DNA of 11,798 nt from assembly GCA_019247245.1 (NCBI GenBank), contig JAFAPF010000380.1:1-11798 (forward strand), read 5' to 3'. Below, piece by piece: positions 1-7,066 of this stretch. Position numbers and translations under genes: made by a program. The notes beneath the pieces are model-generated. The model was not told the origin of the DNA. It saw nothing but the letters and a program-made list of their open reading frames with translations, and searched no databases. Origin of the DNA: Rubrobacter sp. (GTDB taxonomy: Bacteria > Actinomycetota > Rubrobacteria > Rubrobacterales > Rubrobacteraceae). Numbering within the stretch: position 1 is the first letter of the stretch; every line of letters starts with the position of its first letter.

Positions 1-1875
1 GACCCTAAAAGTCTGCCGGACCTCAGCTGTGGCCGCCTCTCTCTCCTCAGTTTCGGGAGCGAGCATACCGCGCATGGCAGACTCGATATCGTCGAGAGCC
101 TTATAGATCACATTATAGGTCCGTATCTCGACCTTCTCCCTTTCCGCGATTCGCTTGGCCGTATTCGTGGGTCGGACGTTGAAGCCCAACACAATGCCAC
201 CGCTCGCTGACCCAAGCATCACGTCTGAGTCCGTGATAGCCCCTACACCCGAGCGCACAATGTTGACCCGGACCTCGTCAGTAGAAAGCCTAGATAAAGC
301 CTCCTTCAAGGCCTCCACACCCCCCGCAACGTCCGCCTTAATAACGATGTTCAGGTCCTGTATCCCACCCTCGCCGAGTAGCTGCTCAAGCGTGCGCCTT
401 GGACCTCCTTGGGCAAGCTCTTGCCGCCTGAAAGCCGCCTCTGCATGCTCAGCCTTGTCACGGGCGGTTCGCTCGTGGCCCATGACCTCGAAGCGTGTAC
501 CAGCCTCGGGAACGCCCGAAAGTCCCAAGATCTCTGCTGGACTCCCGGGCCCCACCTCCTTGATCCGCTTGCCCTTGTAGTCGAACATTGCCCTAACGCG
601 TCCATAGGCCGTCCCCGCAAGCACTACATCGCCCTTATGGAGCATGCCACGGTTGATGAGGAGCGTCGCCACTGGGCCTCGGCCCGGGTTGCGCTCACTC
701 TCGATTACATATCCGCTCGCTGGCGCCTTCGGGTTTGCCTTCAGATCCTCAAGTTCTGCGACGATGAGGATGTTCTCCAAGAGCTCATCTATCCCCTCGC
801 CGGTCTTAGCCGAGACCGGCACCGTCACAGTCTCACCACCGTAAACCTCCGGTACGAGTCCTCTCTCGGAGAGCTGTCCTAGAACTCGGTCGGTGTTGGC
901 GTTAGGTACATCGATCTTGTTGAGCGCGACGACGATAGGAACCTCCGCGGCCCTAGCATGCTCTATGGCTTCTTCGGTTTGGGGCATTACCCCATCGTCG
1001 GCAGCTACGACGAGGACGACGATGTCCGTAACTCTAGCGCCGCGAGCCCGCATCTCCGTGAACGCCTCGTGGCCCGGAGTGTCAACGAAGGTGATCTTCT
1101 TACCGTCGCTACCTTTTACTTGGTAGGCGCCGATATGCTGAGTTATGCCTCCCGCCTCGCCGGATTGGACATTTGATGCGCGGATGCGGTCTAAGAGCGA
1201 AGTCTTCCCGTGATCCACGTGACCCATCACCGTGACGACCGGTGGCTTCTCGACGAGATCCTCCGGCTCATCCTGGGCACCAGGATCATCCTGCTCCTCA
1301 GGCTCCCCGACAGCTCCGACCTCAACCTCGGCTCCCATATCGTCGACGACGAGCTCTATCTCCTCCATCGAAAGGGTCTGAGTAACGGTCTTCATCTCAC
1401 CCAAAGACATGAGAACCTTGATGATCTGGGTCGGCGGTACACCCAGCGCATCCGCCAGGTCCTTAACCGTTGCCCCAGGCTCGATCCTGATCGCTATCTT
1501 TTGTTCCTGCTTAGCTTCTACGTCGCTGGGCGCCCGTAGAGGCTTCTTGGGTTGCGTCTCAGCCGTAGCGACCTGACGTGGTCCCCGGCTGGTAGCACTA
1601 GCATCTATCACCACCCGGCGCCGTTTACGGCTACCTTTCCCCGCTTCGCGTGCCTCCCCTGTAGACTCCTGCGGCCTGGCCTGCCCATTTTGTGCTCCAT
1701 CGGTGCCGGCAGGCATACTCGTCTGGCTATCATGGTCAAAAACCCGTTGGTAGACGGAGTCCTCGACCACTGAAAAGTTGTTCTTGACCTCTACCCCCGC
1801 GTTACTGAGGCGTTCTATAACTTCCTTGGTTCCCAGTGATAGCTCACGGGCTATCTCATACACACGCTTGCCCAT
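1..1875 (-). CDS. infB: Translation initiation factor IF-2 (C-terminus beyond window)
   Basis: IF-2 is the GTPase that brings initiator fMet-tRNA to the 30S subunit and promotes 50S joining. The first 625 codons are visible; the reading frame is still open at base 1, so most of the final tRNA-binding domain is missing. The N-terminus ([15 protein letters not shown]) is a typical IF2N helix bundle. A charged linker of about 60-70 residues follows, then a second IF2N module (about residues 120-180). The GTPase motifs are intact: G1 GHVDHGKT at 218-225, G2 GGIT at 242-245, G3 DTPGH at 265-269, G4 NKID at 319-322 and G5 SAK at 355-357. Domains II and III follow. The G1 position makes this a compact IF-2, unlike the long-linker forms of high-GC Actinobacteria. 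The ATG is 8 nt after the nusA stop, and the nusA TAG is part of the only Shine-Dalgarno-like sequence (TAGGGGG, 4 nt away), so translational coupling to nusA is likely. Confidence 0.98.
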   Translation of the reverse strand, partial: MGKRVYEIARELSLGTKEVIERLSNAGVEVKNNFSVVEDSVYQRVFDHDSQTSMPAGTDGAQNGQARPQESTGEAREAGKGSRKRRRVVIDASATSRGPRQVATAETQPKKPLRAPSDVEAKQEQKIAIRIEPGATVKDLADALGVPPTQIIKVLMSLGEMKTVTQTLSMEEIELVVDDMGAEVEVGAVGEPEEQDDPGAQDEPEDLVEKPPVVTVMGHVDHGKTSLLDRIRASNVQSGEAGGITQHIGAYQVKGSDGKKITFVDTPGHEAFTEMRARGARVTDIVVLVVAADDGVMPQTEEAIEHARAAEVPIVVALNKIDVPNANTDRVLGQLSERGLVPEVYGGETVTVPVSAKTGEGIDELLENILIVAELEDLKANPKAPASGYVIESERNPGRGPVATLLINRGMLHKGDVVLAGTAYGRVRAMFDYKGKRIKEVGPGSPAEILGLSGVPEAGTRFEVMGHERTARDKAEHAEAAFRRQELAQGGPRRTLEQLLGEGGIQDLNIVIKADVAGGVEALKEALSRLSTDEVRVNIVRSGVGAITDSDVMLGSASGGIVLGFNVRPTNTAKRIAEREKVEIRTYNVIYKALDDIESAMRGMLAPETEEREAATAEVRQTFRV

Positions 1876-1883
1876 CTAACCCC

Positions 1884-3005
1884 CTAAGAGCCTTCTACCA
1901 AGCCCTCGAACTCTGCGGCCTGGGCCTGGTGAGACGGGATGCCGCAGAACAAAGATCCCGGCAACGCCGTATTCGCGCACCTCCGGCCGTTGGCAAGAAC
2001 CGCCCGGCAGCGGTGCATCGTCGAGTACTCGTCGGGTTCCCAATCTTCTTCCAGTTCCTCCTCGAAATCCGTGGCCTGGCTTTCAGGTTTTATGTCTATC
2101 TTCCAATCTGTAAGCTTCACAGCGAGTCGGGCATTCTGCCCCTCGCGGCCAATTGCCAAAGAAAGTTGGTCATCCGGCACGATGACCTCCGCTTGCTTTT
2201 CCTGCTCGTCTAGGTAAACCTCCCTAACGCGCGACGGTGAGAGCGCTTTGGCAATAAACCGCGCAGGGTCTGGGTCCCACTGGATGATATCTATCTTTTC
2301 GTTCCTAAGCTCAGAGACCACCGCGCGCACTCGGCTTCCCCGCGGTCCCACGCAAGCACCGACCGGATCTATAGCCTGCTCCCTCGACCATACTGCCACC
2401 TTCGAGCGAAGACCCGCCTCGCGGGCTACGGCTTTGATCTCGACGAGGCCGTCGTAGATCTCTGGTACCTCCAACTCGAAGAGCCCCCGCAGCAACCCCT
2501 CATGTCGTCGGCTAACTATGAGGCTCTGCCCTCTACCTGGCTCTCGGATCTCCATGAGGTATACCTTGATACGTTGTCCGTTCTCGTACCGCTCATTCGG
2601 GACCTGCTCGCTGGCCGGAAGGAGAGCTTCCACCCTTCCCAAGTCTACGAGCGTCATCCGCCTGTGCGCCTGCTGAACGATGCCCGTTACGATCTCGCCG
2701 ATACGGCCACCATACTCCTCAAGGAGCTGTGCGTTGTGCACCTCGTTCAGGCGCTGGTAGAAAGTCTGACGCATAACTTGGGCAGCGATGCGGGTGAAGT
2801 CATGTGGTGTAATGTCCTGTTTGTCCTTTATCACCCGAAGATCGCCGGTCTCCCTATCCAATATAACTTCGGCTCCTTCAACCGCCCCCTCACGATTCTC
2901 ATAGGCGGCGAGCAAGGACTCCTCAAGAACATCCTTAACCGTATCGAAGGGGATGCCCTTGTCTACCTCGATCTCATGTAAAGCCGACAACAAGGCTGTG
3001 TTCAT
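1884..3005 (-). CDS. nusA: Transcription termination/antitermination factor NusA with C-terminal Cys/His module
   Basis: NusA binds RNA polymerase and nascent RNA, and modulates pausing, intrinsic termination and antitermination. The 373-aa protein has the standard order: RNAP-binding N-terminal domain (about 1-100), S1 domain (about 101-168), KH1 with the GxxG-type loop VGPRG (219-223) and KH2 with IGREG (285-289). There are no proteobacterial-type acidic repeats. After KH2 comes a very acidic linker (about 311-327) and then an unusual tail with C333, C343, C354 and H359 (C-x9-C-x10-C-x4-H), resembling the small DUF5763-type putative zinc modules. I chose the ATG at 3005 because it gives the family N-terminus (MNTALLSALHEIE), lies 4 nt after the rimP stop and is preceded by the strong Shine-Dalgarno AAGGAGGA. 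A longer frame back to 3074 would overlap rimP by about 65 nt and adds non-family residues. ylxR, often found between nusA and infB, is absent at this junction. Confidence 0.97.
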   Translation of the reverse strand: MNTALLSALHEIEVDKGIPFDTVKDVLEESLLAAYENREGAVEGAEVILDRETGDLRVIKDKQDITPHDFTRIAAQVMRQTFYQRLNEVHNAQLLEEYGGRIGEIVTGIVQQAHRRMTLVDLGRVEALLPASEQVPNERYENGQRIKVYLMEIREPGRGQSLIVSRRHEGLLRGLFELEVPEIYDGLVEIKAVAREAGLRSKVAVWSREQAIDPVGACVGPRGSRVRAVVSELRNEKIDIIQWDPDPARFIAKALSPSRVREVYLDEQEKQAEVIVPDDQLSLAIGREGQNARLAVKLTDWKIDIKPESQATDFEEELEEDWEPDEYSTMHRCRAVLANGRRCANTALPGSLFCGIPSHQAQAAEFEGLVEGS

Positions 3006-3009
3006 TCTG

Positions 3010-3438
3010 TTATATGTCCTCCTTGAGGCTTGCTTGCGTAACGGAGCCGAATAGCACCTCCACCTCCGCTTCACCGGAGAGCCTCAGTACGAAACCGGTC
3101 TCCGTAGTCCTCAAGATCGTTCCGGTTAAGTTCCGCCGACCTTCTATCTGGTTAGCGATCCGCACCCTCGCTTCACGCCCAACATAGCGCTCGAAGTGCT
3201 CGGGCTTAGTCAAAGGACGCTCTATCCCGGGTGACGAAACCTCGACGAGGCCGTCATACCCCTCCTTATCGAGTGCAGGAGAAATGCTGGCGATCACGTG
3301 CGCGCAAAACTCGTGATCCACTGGGCTCTCGTCCCGGTCCACAAGCAGCGTGAGTAGAGGACCGCTGGAGAAGCGGGCCTCTATAAGCTCCGCCTCCTCC
3401 GGGAGGGCGTTCTCCACAACTTCCGCTAATCTATTCAA
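3010..3438 (-). CDS. rimP: Ribosome maturation factor RimP
   Basis: RimP is a cytoplasmic 30S assembly factor. The 142-aa protein aligns by eye with the family: an N-terminal alpha/beta domain, the hallmark VSSPGIERPL motif (about residues 67-76), then an SH3-like C-terminal domain (about 85-142) with the FERYVGREARVRI and GxVxxxT-like strands. It is first in the rimP-nusA-infB cluster and ends 4 nt before nusA. No ATG or GTG exists in frame upstream, so the start is a TTG at 3438. Its best Shine-Dalgarno (AAGGGAG, 3456-3462 region) is about 15 nt away, longer than usual. An in-frame ACG at 3447 would be better spaced but is a very rare start codon. The leader upstream has a promoter and overlapping hairpins (see the separate entries). 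Confidence 0.93.
   Translation of the reverse strand: MNRLAEVVENALPEEAELIEARFSSGPLLTLLVDRDESPVDHEFCAHVIASISPALDKEGYDGLVEVSSPGIERPLTKPEHFERYVGREARVRIANQIEGRRNLTGTILRTTETGFVLRLSGEAEVEVLFGSVTQASLKEDI
3017..3024 (-). promoter_or_regulatory. Ribosome binding site that fixes the nusA start
   Basis: AAGGAGGA on the minus strand is a near-complete anti-16S match, 11 nt before the ATG at 3005. It lies within the last codons of rimP, so nusA initiation sits on the tail of the rimP reading frame. Confidence 0.8.
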
Positions 3439-3449
3439 TCTCGGCGTTT

Positions 3450-3483
3450 GTTGCTCCCTTTTTCGAGACGTTAAAAAAGCAAC
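3450..3483 (-). promoter_or_regulatory. Alternative hairpin around the rimP ribosome binding site
   Basis: In the transcript, GTTGCT (3483-3478) can pair with AGCAAC (3455-3450), and the adjacent TTTTT (3477-3473) with AAAAA (3463-3459), leaving GGG (3458-3456) bulged and a 9-nt apical loop. The GTTGCT strand and the T-run are also the 3' arm and tail of the terminator hairpin at 3473-3504, so the two structures cannot form together. The downstream helix includes the GGGAG ribosome binding site of rimP. The pairing is read directly from the sequence; a regulatory role is inferred. Confidence 0.45.
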
Positions 3484-3504
3484 GGGCCCTTCGGACCCCT
3501 TGCT
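3473..3504 (-). terminator. Rho-independent terminator-like hairpin in the rimP-nusA-infB leader
   Basis: On the minus strand AGCAAGGGGTCC (3504-3493) pairs with GGGCCCGTTGCT (3489-3478) around a GAA loop. This is a 12-bp GC-rich stem with one G-G mismatch and one G-U pair, followed directly by a T-run. It is 35 nt upstream of the rimP start and just downstream of the predicted promoter at 3522-3549, so it lies in the 5' leader of rimP-nusA-infB. It could also end transcripts arriving from ispG. As NusA enhances intrinsic termination, an attenuator here would suit NusA autoregulation. Confidence 0.75.
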
Positions 3505-3521
3505 CCCGCACAGCGCAATTG

Positions 3522-3549
3522 ATTATACAACAGAGTATGTAGGTTACAA
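3522..3549 (-). promoter_or_regulatory. Predicted housekeeping-sigma promoter for rimP-nusA-infB
   Basis: A perfect -10 TATAAT (3527-3522) is preceded at 16 bp by TTGTAA (3549-3544), a 4-of-6 match to the -35 consensus. The predicted transcription start is around 3515, giving a leader of about 77 nt before rimP. A perfect TATAAT in this GC-rich context, in the only large non-coding gap, makes this the best promoter candidate in the window. Confidence 0.65.
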
Positions 3550-3613
3550 GACAGGCGTTCCTACCGGAGACCCGCCTCGCAGCTGTAGACGCTGAGTAGT
3601 GCCGCCAGGAGAC

Positions 3614-3633
3614 TTTAGCAGCTAGCCGCTAAA
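3614..3633. repeat. 20-bp imperfect palindrome in the ispG-rimP gap
   Basis: TTTAGCGGCTAGCTGCTAAA on the minus strand is an inverted repeat broken only at one symmetric pair (positions 7 and 14). It has the size and symmetry of a binding site for a dimeric regulator and lies about 65-85 bp upstream of the predicted -35 box. No regulator is recognisable from the site. Confidence 0.5.
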
Positions 3634-3668
3634 TATGGAGTAGAGCCCAGACAGATCCACTGAACAAC

Positions 3669-3696
3669 TCCTGAAGCACGCCTCCTGAAGCACGCC
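3669..3696. repeat. Two perfect tandem copies of a 14-bp unit
   Basis: The plus-strand unit TCCTGAAGCACGCC occurs at 3669-3682 and again at 3683-3696 without change. The direct repeat lies in non-coding DNA upstream of the rimP promoter. It could be a recent slippage duplication or a pair of protein-binding sites. Confidence 0.85.
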
Positions 3697-3735
3697 CTTT
3701 AATATCGCGCACGGAGACTTCTCAACTACCTAGCG

Positions 3736-3760
3736 TGTTGCCGATGCCTGATAGGCAACA
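3736..3760 (-). other. Stem-loop just downstream of ispG
   Basis: TGTTGCC (3760-3754) pairs with GGCAACA (3742-3736) as a perfect 7-bp stem. The loop can itself form a small GCCT/AGGC hairpin as an alternative. It begins 8 nt after the ispG stop. No T-run follows, so it is not a classic terminator; it may protect the mRNA 3' end or be a Rho-dependent end. Confidence 0.5.
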
Positions 3761-3768
3761 GCTGCCAA

Positions 3769-4842
3769 CTATTTACGCCCATCTTTATCTATCTCTTCGA
3801 AGAGCGCGTCGAAGATCTCGTCCTTACCCACTTTGCGCAAGGGGTGTCCTTTGGCGAAAATCACACCGTCCCCCTTACCGCCGGCCACGCCGTAGTCGGC
3901 ATCGCGCGCTTCGCCAGGGCCATTAACTATGCAGCCCATCACGGCCACGGTAAAGTGGTCCTGGTAGGACCCTAGTTTTTCTTCGACCTGGCGAGCCATG
4001 GCGATTACATCGAAGCCCAAAGTACGGGCGCAGCTCGGGCAGGCGATCACGTTCGGACCCCGGTGCCTGAGATCGAGGGCAGAAAGGATCTGATACGCCA
4101 CCGGTAGCTCCTCGACCGGATTCTCGGCGAGGGAAACGCGGATTGTATCCCCGATACCATACGGGAGCAGCTGCCCAAACGCTGCAGCGCTCTTTATCGC
4201 ACCGGGCAGCTTCGTCCCTGCTTCGGTGACACCGAGGTGTATCGGAGCGTCTGAGTACTTGCGAAACTCCTTGTTCGCTTCAACCATTTCGGGTACGTGG
4301 CTCGCCTTGAGGGAGACCTTGAAGTTCGTGAAGCTTAAGTTTTCCGCAATCTCCATCCTGTGGAGCGCACTCGCTACAAGCGCCTCCGCTTTGGGCAAAT
4401 CCCAAAATCGCTTCTCGACAGAGCCAGAGTTGACGCCGATGCGTATTGCAGTGCCGGTCTCCTGACACTTCTCTATCACAGCGCGGAAACGGTCGTCACC
4501 GCCGATATTGCCTGGGTTGATGCGTACGCAAGCAGCACCCGCCTCGACCGCTCCCAAAGCCATTCGATAGTCGAAGTGCACGTCGGCGATGAGCGGAACC
4601 GGCGAGCGCCATACAACCTCTTTGAAACCTTTGAGCGCCTTCGATCCATTCACGGAAATGCGCACGAGGTCAGCGCCAGCAGCGTTCAGATCGTAAACCT
4701 GCTGGACGGTTGCTTCGACATTATGGGTCATCGTATTGGTCATAGACTGAACAGCTATCTGGGCGCCGCCGCCGATCGGCACCCCACCGACAACTATCTG
4801 CCGGCTGGTGATCGGACGTTTCTGTAACGTTGCCTCTGTCAT
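3769..4842 (-). CDS. ispG: 4-hydroxy-3-methylbut-2-en-1-yl diphosphate synthase (IspG/GcpE)
   Basis: IspG is the penultimate MEP-pathway enzyme. It reductively opens 2-C-methyl-D-erythritol 2,4-cyclodiphosphate to HMBPP with a [4Fe-4S] cluster. The 357-aa protein has an N-terminal TIM-barrel (VQSMTNT at 31-37, LIADVHFDY at 84-92, RINPGNIG at 107-114) and a C-terminal cluster domain. The three cluster cysteines are present: C268 and C271 in ACPSC, and C304 in MGCIVNGPGEA, which also supplies the conserved glutamate E311. This is the short bacterial form without the plant-type insert. The ATG is 4 nt after the rseP stop, with AGGA about 10 nt upstream, so the two are probably co-translated. Together with dxr two genes upstream, it supplies isoprenoid precursors for UppS in the same block. 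Confidence 0.98.
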   Translation of the reverse strand: MTEATLQKRPITSRQIVVGGVPIGGGAQIAVQSMTNTMTHNVEATVQQVYDLNAAGADLVRISVNGSKALKGFKEVVWRSPVPLIADVHFDYRMALGAVEAGAACVRINPGNIGGDDRFRAVIEKCQETGTAIRIGVNSGSVEKRFWDLPKAEALVASALHRMEIAENLSFTNFKVSLKASHVPEMVEANKEFRKYSDAPIHLGVTEAGTKLPGAIKSAAAFGQLLPYGIGDTIRVSLAENPVEELPVAYQILSALDLRHRGPNVIACPSCARTLGFDVIAMARQVEEKLGSYQDHFTVAVMGCIVNGPGEARDADYGVAGGKGDGVIFAKGHPLRKVGKDEIFDALFEEIDKDGRK

Positions 4843-4846
4843 GTCT

Positions 4847-5902
4847 TCAAGGTCCTACCTCAGGGATGAACGGCTGTCCGGTAAATATTTTACTAAGGTC
4901 TGCGTACGTTGCGAGCACAAACATCATCAGAATTAGAGCAAGCCCGAAGGCAGCGAACTTGCCAACTGTTTCGGCGCTCACCGGCCGCCCCAAAATCTTC
5001 TCCCCCGCGATGAAGAACAAATGCCCACCATCAAGCGGCAAGATGGGAAGCAGGTTAAAAATGGCGAGGTTGATGCTGATTAGTGCCAGAAGCTGCGCGA
5101 AGCTTTGCACACCTTGGGAAGCCACATCGCTGCTTACCTCAACTATACCTATGGGGCTCGATACAGAATCATAGAAGCTCACCTCGCCGGTAACGAGTTG
5201 GCCAATGAACGTGCCGAAAATTCCGATTATCTCTATTGTCCTCTCTACTCCAAGCCCTAAGGCCTCTAAGGGCCCATAGCTCGTTGTAATCACGATAGGA
5301 CGGACACCGACTATTGCCTTCTCTGAGTCTTCAGGATCGGCAGTGAGCATCCCCGAAAACCTATCACGCTCCTCATTACGCTCCACAACGAGTTCTACCT
5401 TGTCCCCCGGCTGCTTTTTGCGCATGATCTCCTGGAACTGGCGCCACGACTCCACCTCTTCGCCATCGACCGCTACTATACGGTCCCCCCCTTGCATGCC
5501 AGCCTCGGCAGCTAAGGAGCCGGGAATCACATCTTCGACCTCCGTAGTGACACCAGTCGGTACGCCGGAGACGTATAGTGTAGCCAGGATCAGCACGGCC
5601 GCCAATAGATTCGCAAAGGGTCCAGCGAGGATGATAAAGGCTCGGCGCCAAGCGCCCTTAGATCTGTAGCTCTCAGGTCCCTTCTCCTCATCGTTCATTC
5701 CGGCCATCTTCACGAAACCCCCTAGCAGTATTATGCGTATAGAGTACGTGGTTTTGCCGATCTTCTTTCTTAAGAGCGGTGGTCCGAAGCCGAAGCCGAA
5801 CTCGGTGACTTTGACGCCTACCGTCTTGGCGGCAAGCATATGACCAAGCTCGTGTATCACAACGAGCGCGCTTAGGCCTACAACGGCAGATATAATCGTC
5901 AC
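4847..5902 (-). CDS. rseP: Site-2 intramembrane zinc metalloprotease RseP family
   Basis: This is a membrane-embedded M50 metalloprotease of the RseP/RasP/Rip1 type. The family cleaves membrane anchors such as anti-sigma factors and remnant signal peptides; the substrate here cannot be read from the sequence. In 351 aa I see a first membrane helix carrying HELGH (17-21), with H17 and H21 as zinc ligands and E18 catalytic. A conserved loop with GGFVKMAG (61-68) follows, then a second hydrophobic segment (about 88-112), one PDZ domain (about 118-190), and a third helix region with NLLPILPLDGG (283-293), whose LDG aspartate D291 is the third zinc ligand. A last helix spans about 315-333. The start is GTG, whose last two bases are shared with the dxr stop TGA (GTGA), a 4-nt overlap indicating translational coupling. 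Confidence 0.96.
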   Translation of the reverse strand: MTIISAVVGLSALVVIHELGHMLAAKTVGVKVTEFGFGFGPPLLRKKIGKTTYSIRIILLGGFVKMAGMNDEEKGPESYRSKGAWRRAFIILAGPFANLLAAVLILATLYVSGVPTGVTTEVEDVIPGSLAAEAGMQGGDRIVAVDGEEVESWRQFQEIMRKKQPGDKVELVVERNEERDRFSGMLTADPEDSEKAIVGVRPIVITTSYGPLEALGLGVERTIEIIGIFGTFIGQLVTGEVSFYDSVSSPIGIVEVSSDVASQGVQSFAQLLALISINLAIFNLLPILPLDGGHLFFIAGEKILGRPVSAETVGKFAAFGLALILMMFVLATYADLSKIFTGQPFIPEVGP

Positions 5903-7038
5903 TGTGTACCTCGCAGCACGGCCTTCTCCGCCACTTGTCGAGCCCAGCGATCGACGGCTTTTATAACCTCCATGCTGTCCATCGCGCCGAACTCCGGCAC
6001 GACGTCGAGAACCTCCTCCACGATATCGGGTATGTGAAGAAATTGTATCCGGCGGTCAAGGAACGCCTCCACGGCGATTTCGTTGGCCGCGTTGAGTGCC
6101 ACCGGATACGCCCCTCCGGCCTTCCCGGCTTGAGCAGCGAGCGGTAGACAACGGAACACCTCCTGTTGCGGCTCCTCGAAGGTCCATGTTGCTTCTTTGA
6201 AGCCAACCGGTTCGTCCTCCACATCGATCCTTTCGGGATAGAGGATAGCGTGGGCGATCGCTATCCTCATATCCGGGAGCGCCGCATGCAAGATCGCGGC
6301 CCTGTCCTTGAAGATTACTCCCCCGTGCACGATCGACTGTCGGTGCACGACGATTCTTATCCCATCAAAAGGAACGTCGAAAAGGTGGTGCGCCTCGATA
6401 GCCTCAAGGCCCTTGTTCATCAAGGTCGCAGAGTCTATGGTGATCTTGGGTCCCATCCGCCAAGTTGGATGCTTTAGTGCATCCTCCGGACCTATCCTCC
6501 TAAGCTCCTCCTTCGTATAGCCGAAGAACGGTCCGCCAGAAGCGGTCAACAGTAGCTCACGTACCTCCCCCTCGATTCTCCCGGCTAAACACTGAAAGAT
6601 GGCTGAATGCTCCGAATCCACTGGTATGATAGGGGTACTTTTAGCCAATCGCATGACCCATTCGCCACCGACGACGAGGGATTCCTTGTTGGCCAGAGCA
6701 ACAGTGTTGCCGGCCTTGAGGGCCGCGACGGTGGCAGCTAGCCCGGCGAAGCCGACGATCCCGTTGAGAACGATGTCGCTGGGGACCTCGGCAAGCGAAG
6801 CTGCAGCACCGTAGCCCATGAGCTTCTTCGTTTCGAGGTCTTCAAAGGTGCGTATGTCGCCGGACTCGAGTGCGATGTAGGGGGGCTCGAATTCCCGGAC
6901 TTGTTCTCGGAGAATGCTCGTATTTCCTTTGGCCGAGAGACCCACTACTTCGAAGCGTCCAGGGTAGGACCTAACGACCTCGAGAGCCTGTAGACCTATG
7001 CTGCCGGTGGAGCCAAGGATGGTGAGGCGGCGTTTCAA
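5899..7038 (-). CDS. dxr: 1-deoxy-D-xylulose 5-phosphate reductoisomerase
   Basis: Dxr converts DXP to 2-C-methyl-D-erythritol 4-phosphate with NADPH, the first committed MEP-pathway step. The 379-aa protein shows the Rossmann NADPH motif GSTGSIG (9-15), ANKESLV (116-122), the metal-binding VDSEHSAIF with D141 and E143, TASGGPF (165-171), and the HPTWRMGPKITIDSATLMNKGLE region holding the third acidic metal ligand E212. The PDMRIAIAHA segment (255-264) also fits. I chose the TTG at 7038 because it gives MKRRLTILGSTGSIG, the usual N-terminus. No Shine-Dalgarno precedes it. The frame stays open back to a TTG at 7128, but that start would overlap cdsA by 62 nt and add 30 residues with no family resemblance. 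dxr follows the cdsA stop by 28 nt and overlaps rseP by 4 nt. Confidence 0.96.
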   Translation of the reverse strand: MKRRLTILGSTGSIGLQALEVVRSYPGRFEVVGLSAKGNTSILREQVREFEPPYIALESGDIRTFEDLETKKLMGYGAAASLAEVPSDIVLNGIVGFAGLAATVAALKAGNTVALANKESLVVGGEWVMRLAKSTPIIPVDSEHSAIFQCLAGRIEGEVRELLLTASGGPFFGYTKEELRRIGPEDALKHPTWRMGPKITIDSATLMNKGLEAIEAHHLFDVPFDGIRIVVHRQSIVHGGVIFKDRAAILHAALPDMRIAIAHAILYPERIDVEDEPVGFKEATWTFEEPQQEVFRCLPLAAQAGKAGGAYPVALNAANEIAVEAFLDRRIQFLHIPDIVEEVLDVVPEFGAMDSMEVIKAVDRWARQVAEKAVLRGTQ

Positions 7039-7066
7039 ACGGATGGGTATGTAGTGAAGGAGTAAC

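Larger units (their letters stand above)
3439..3768. other. Non-coding gap between ispG and rimP
   Basis: This 330-bp stretch has no credible gene on either strand and no tRNA cloverleaf, although some bacteria carry an initiator tRNA before rimP. proS or polC, which sit near here in some relatives, are absent. It holds the promoter, terminator and leader hairpin listed separately, two copies of a 14-bp repeat, a 20-bp imperfect palindrome and a stem-loop just after ispG. A weaker interrupted dyad, AGGCG/CGCCT with a TCC/GGA inner pairing (3553-3577), lies 3 bp upstream of the -35 box and could be an operator, though its short arms make this weak. Confidence 0.8.

Noticed and set aside
409..882. 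157-codon open frame on the plus strand opposite infB
   Set aside because: It is antisense to the intact IF-2 GTPase and domain II codons, has no ribosome binding site and no recognisable family. Such frames are expected opposite GC-biased coding sequence.
1876..1883. A ylxR gene between nusA and infB
   Set aside because: The genes are only 8 nt apart, and the NusA tail's Cys/His pattern does not resemble the YlxR motif.
2502..2981. 159-codon open frame on the plus strand opposite nusA
   Set aside because: It mirrors the NusA N-terminal, S1 and KH1 codons and has no protein-family resemblance.
3006..3074. Longer nusA start at 3074
   Set aside because: It would overlap rimP by about 65 nt, adds 23 residues unlike NusA and ignores the strong ribosome binding site before the ATG at 3005.
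3669..3696. Start of a CRISPR-like array
   Set aside because: There are only two units, they abut without spacers and they are 14 bp; no cas genes are nearby.
3439..3768. Initiator tRNA or other tRNA upstream of rimP, as in some proteobacteria
   Set aside because: No cloverleaf, T-loop or acceptor stem could be found on either strand of this gap.
4360..4827. 155-codon open frame on the plus strand opposite ispG
   Set aside because: It lies fully inside the ispG coding region, whose catalytic motifs are intact; a shadow frame.
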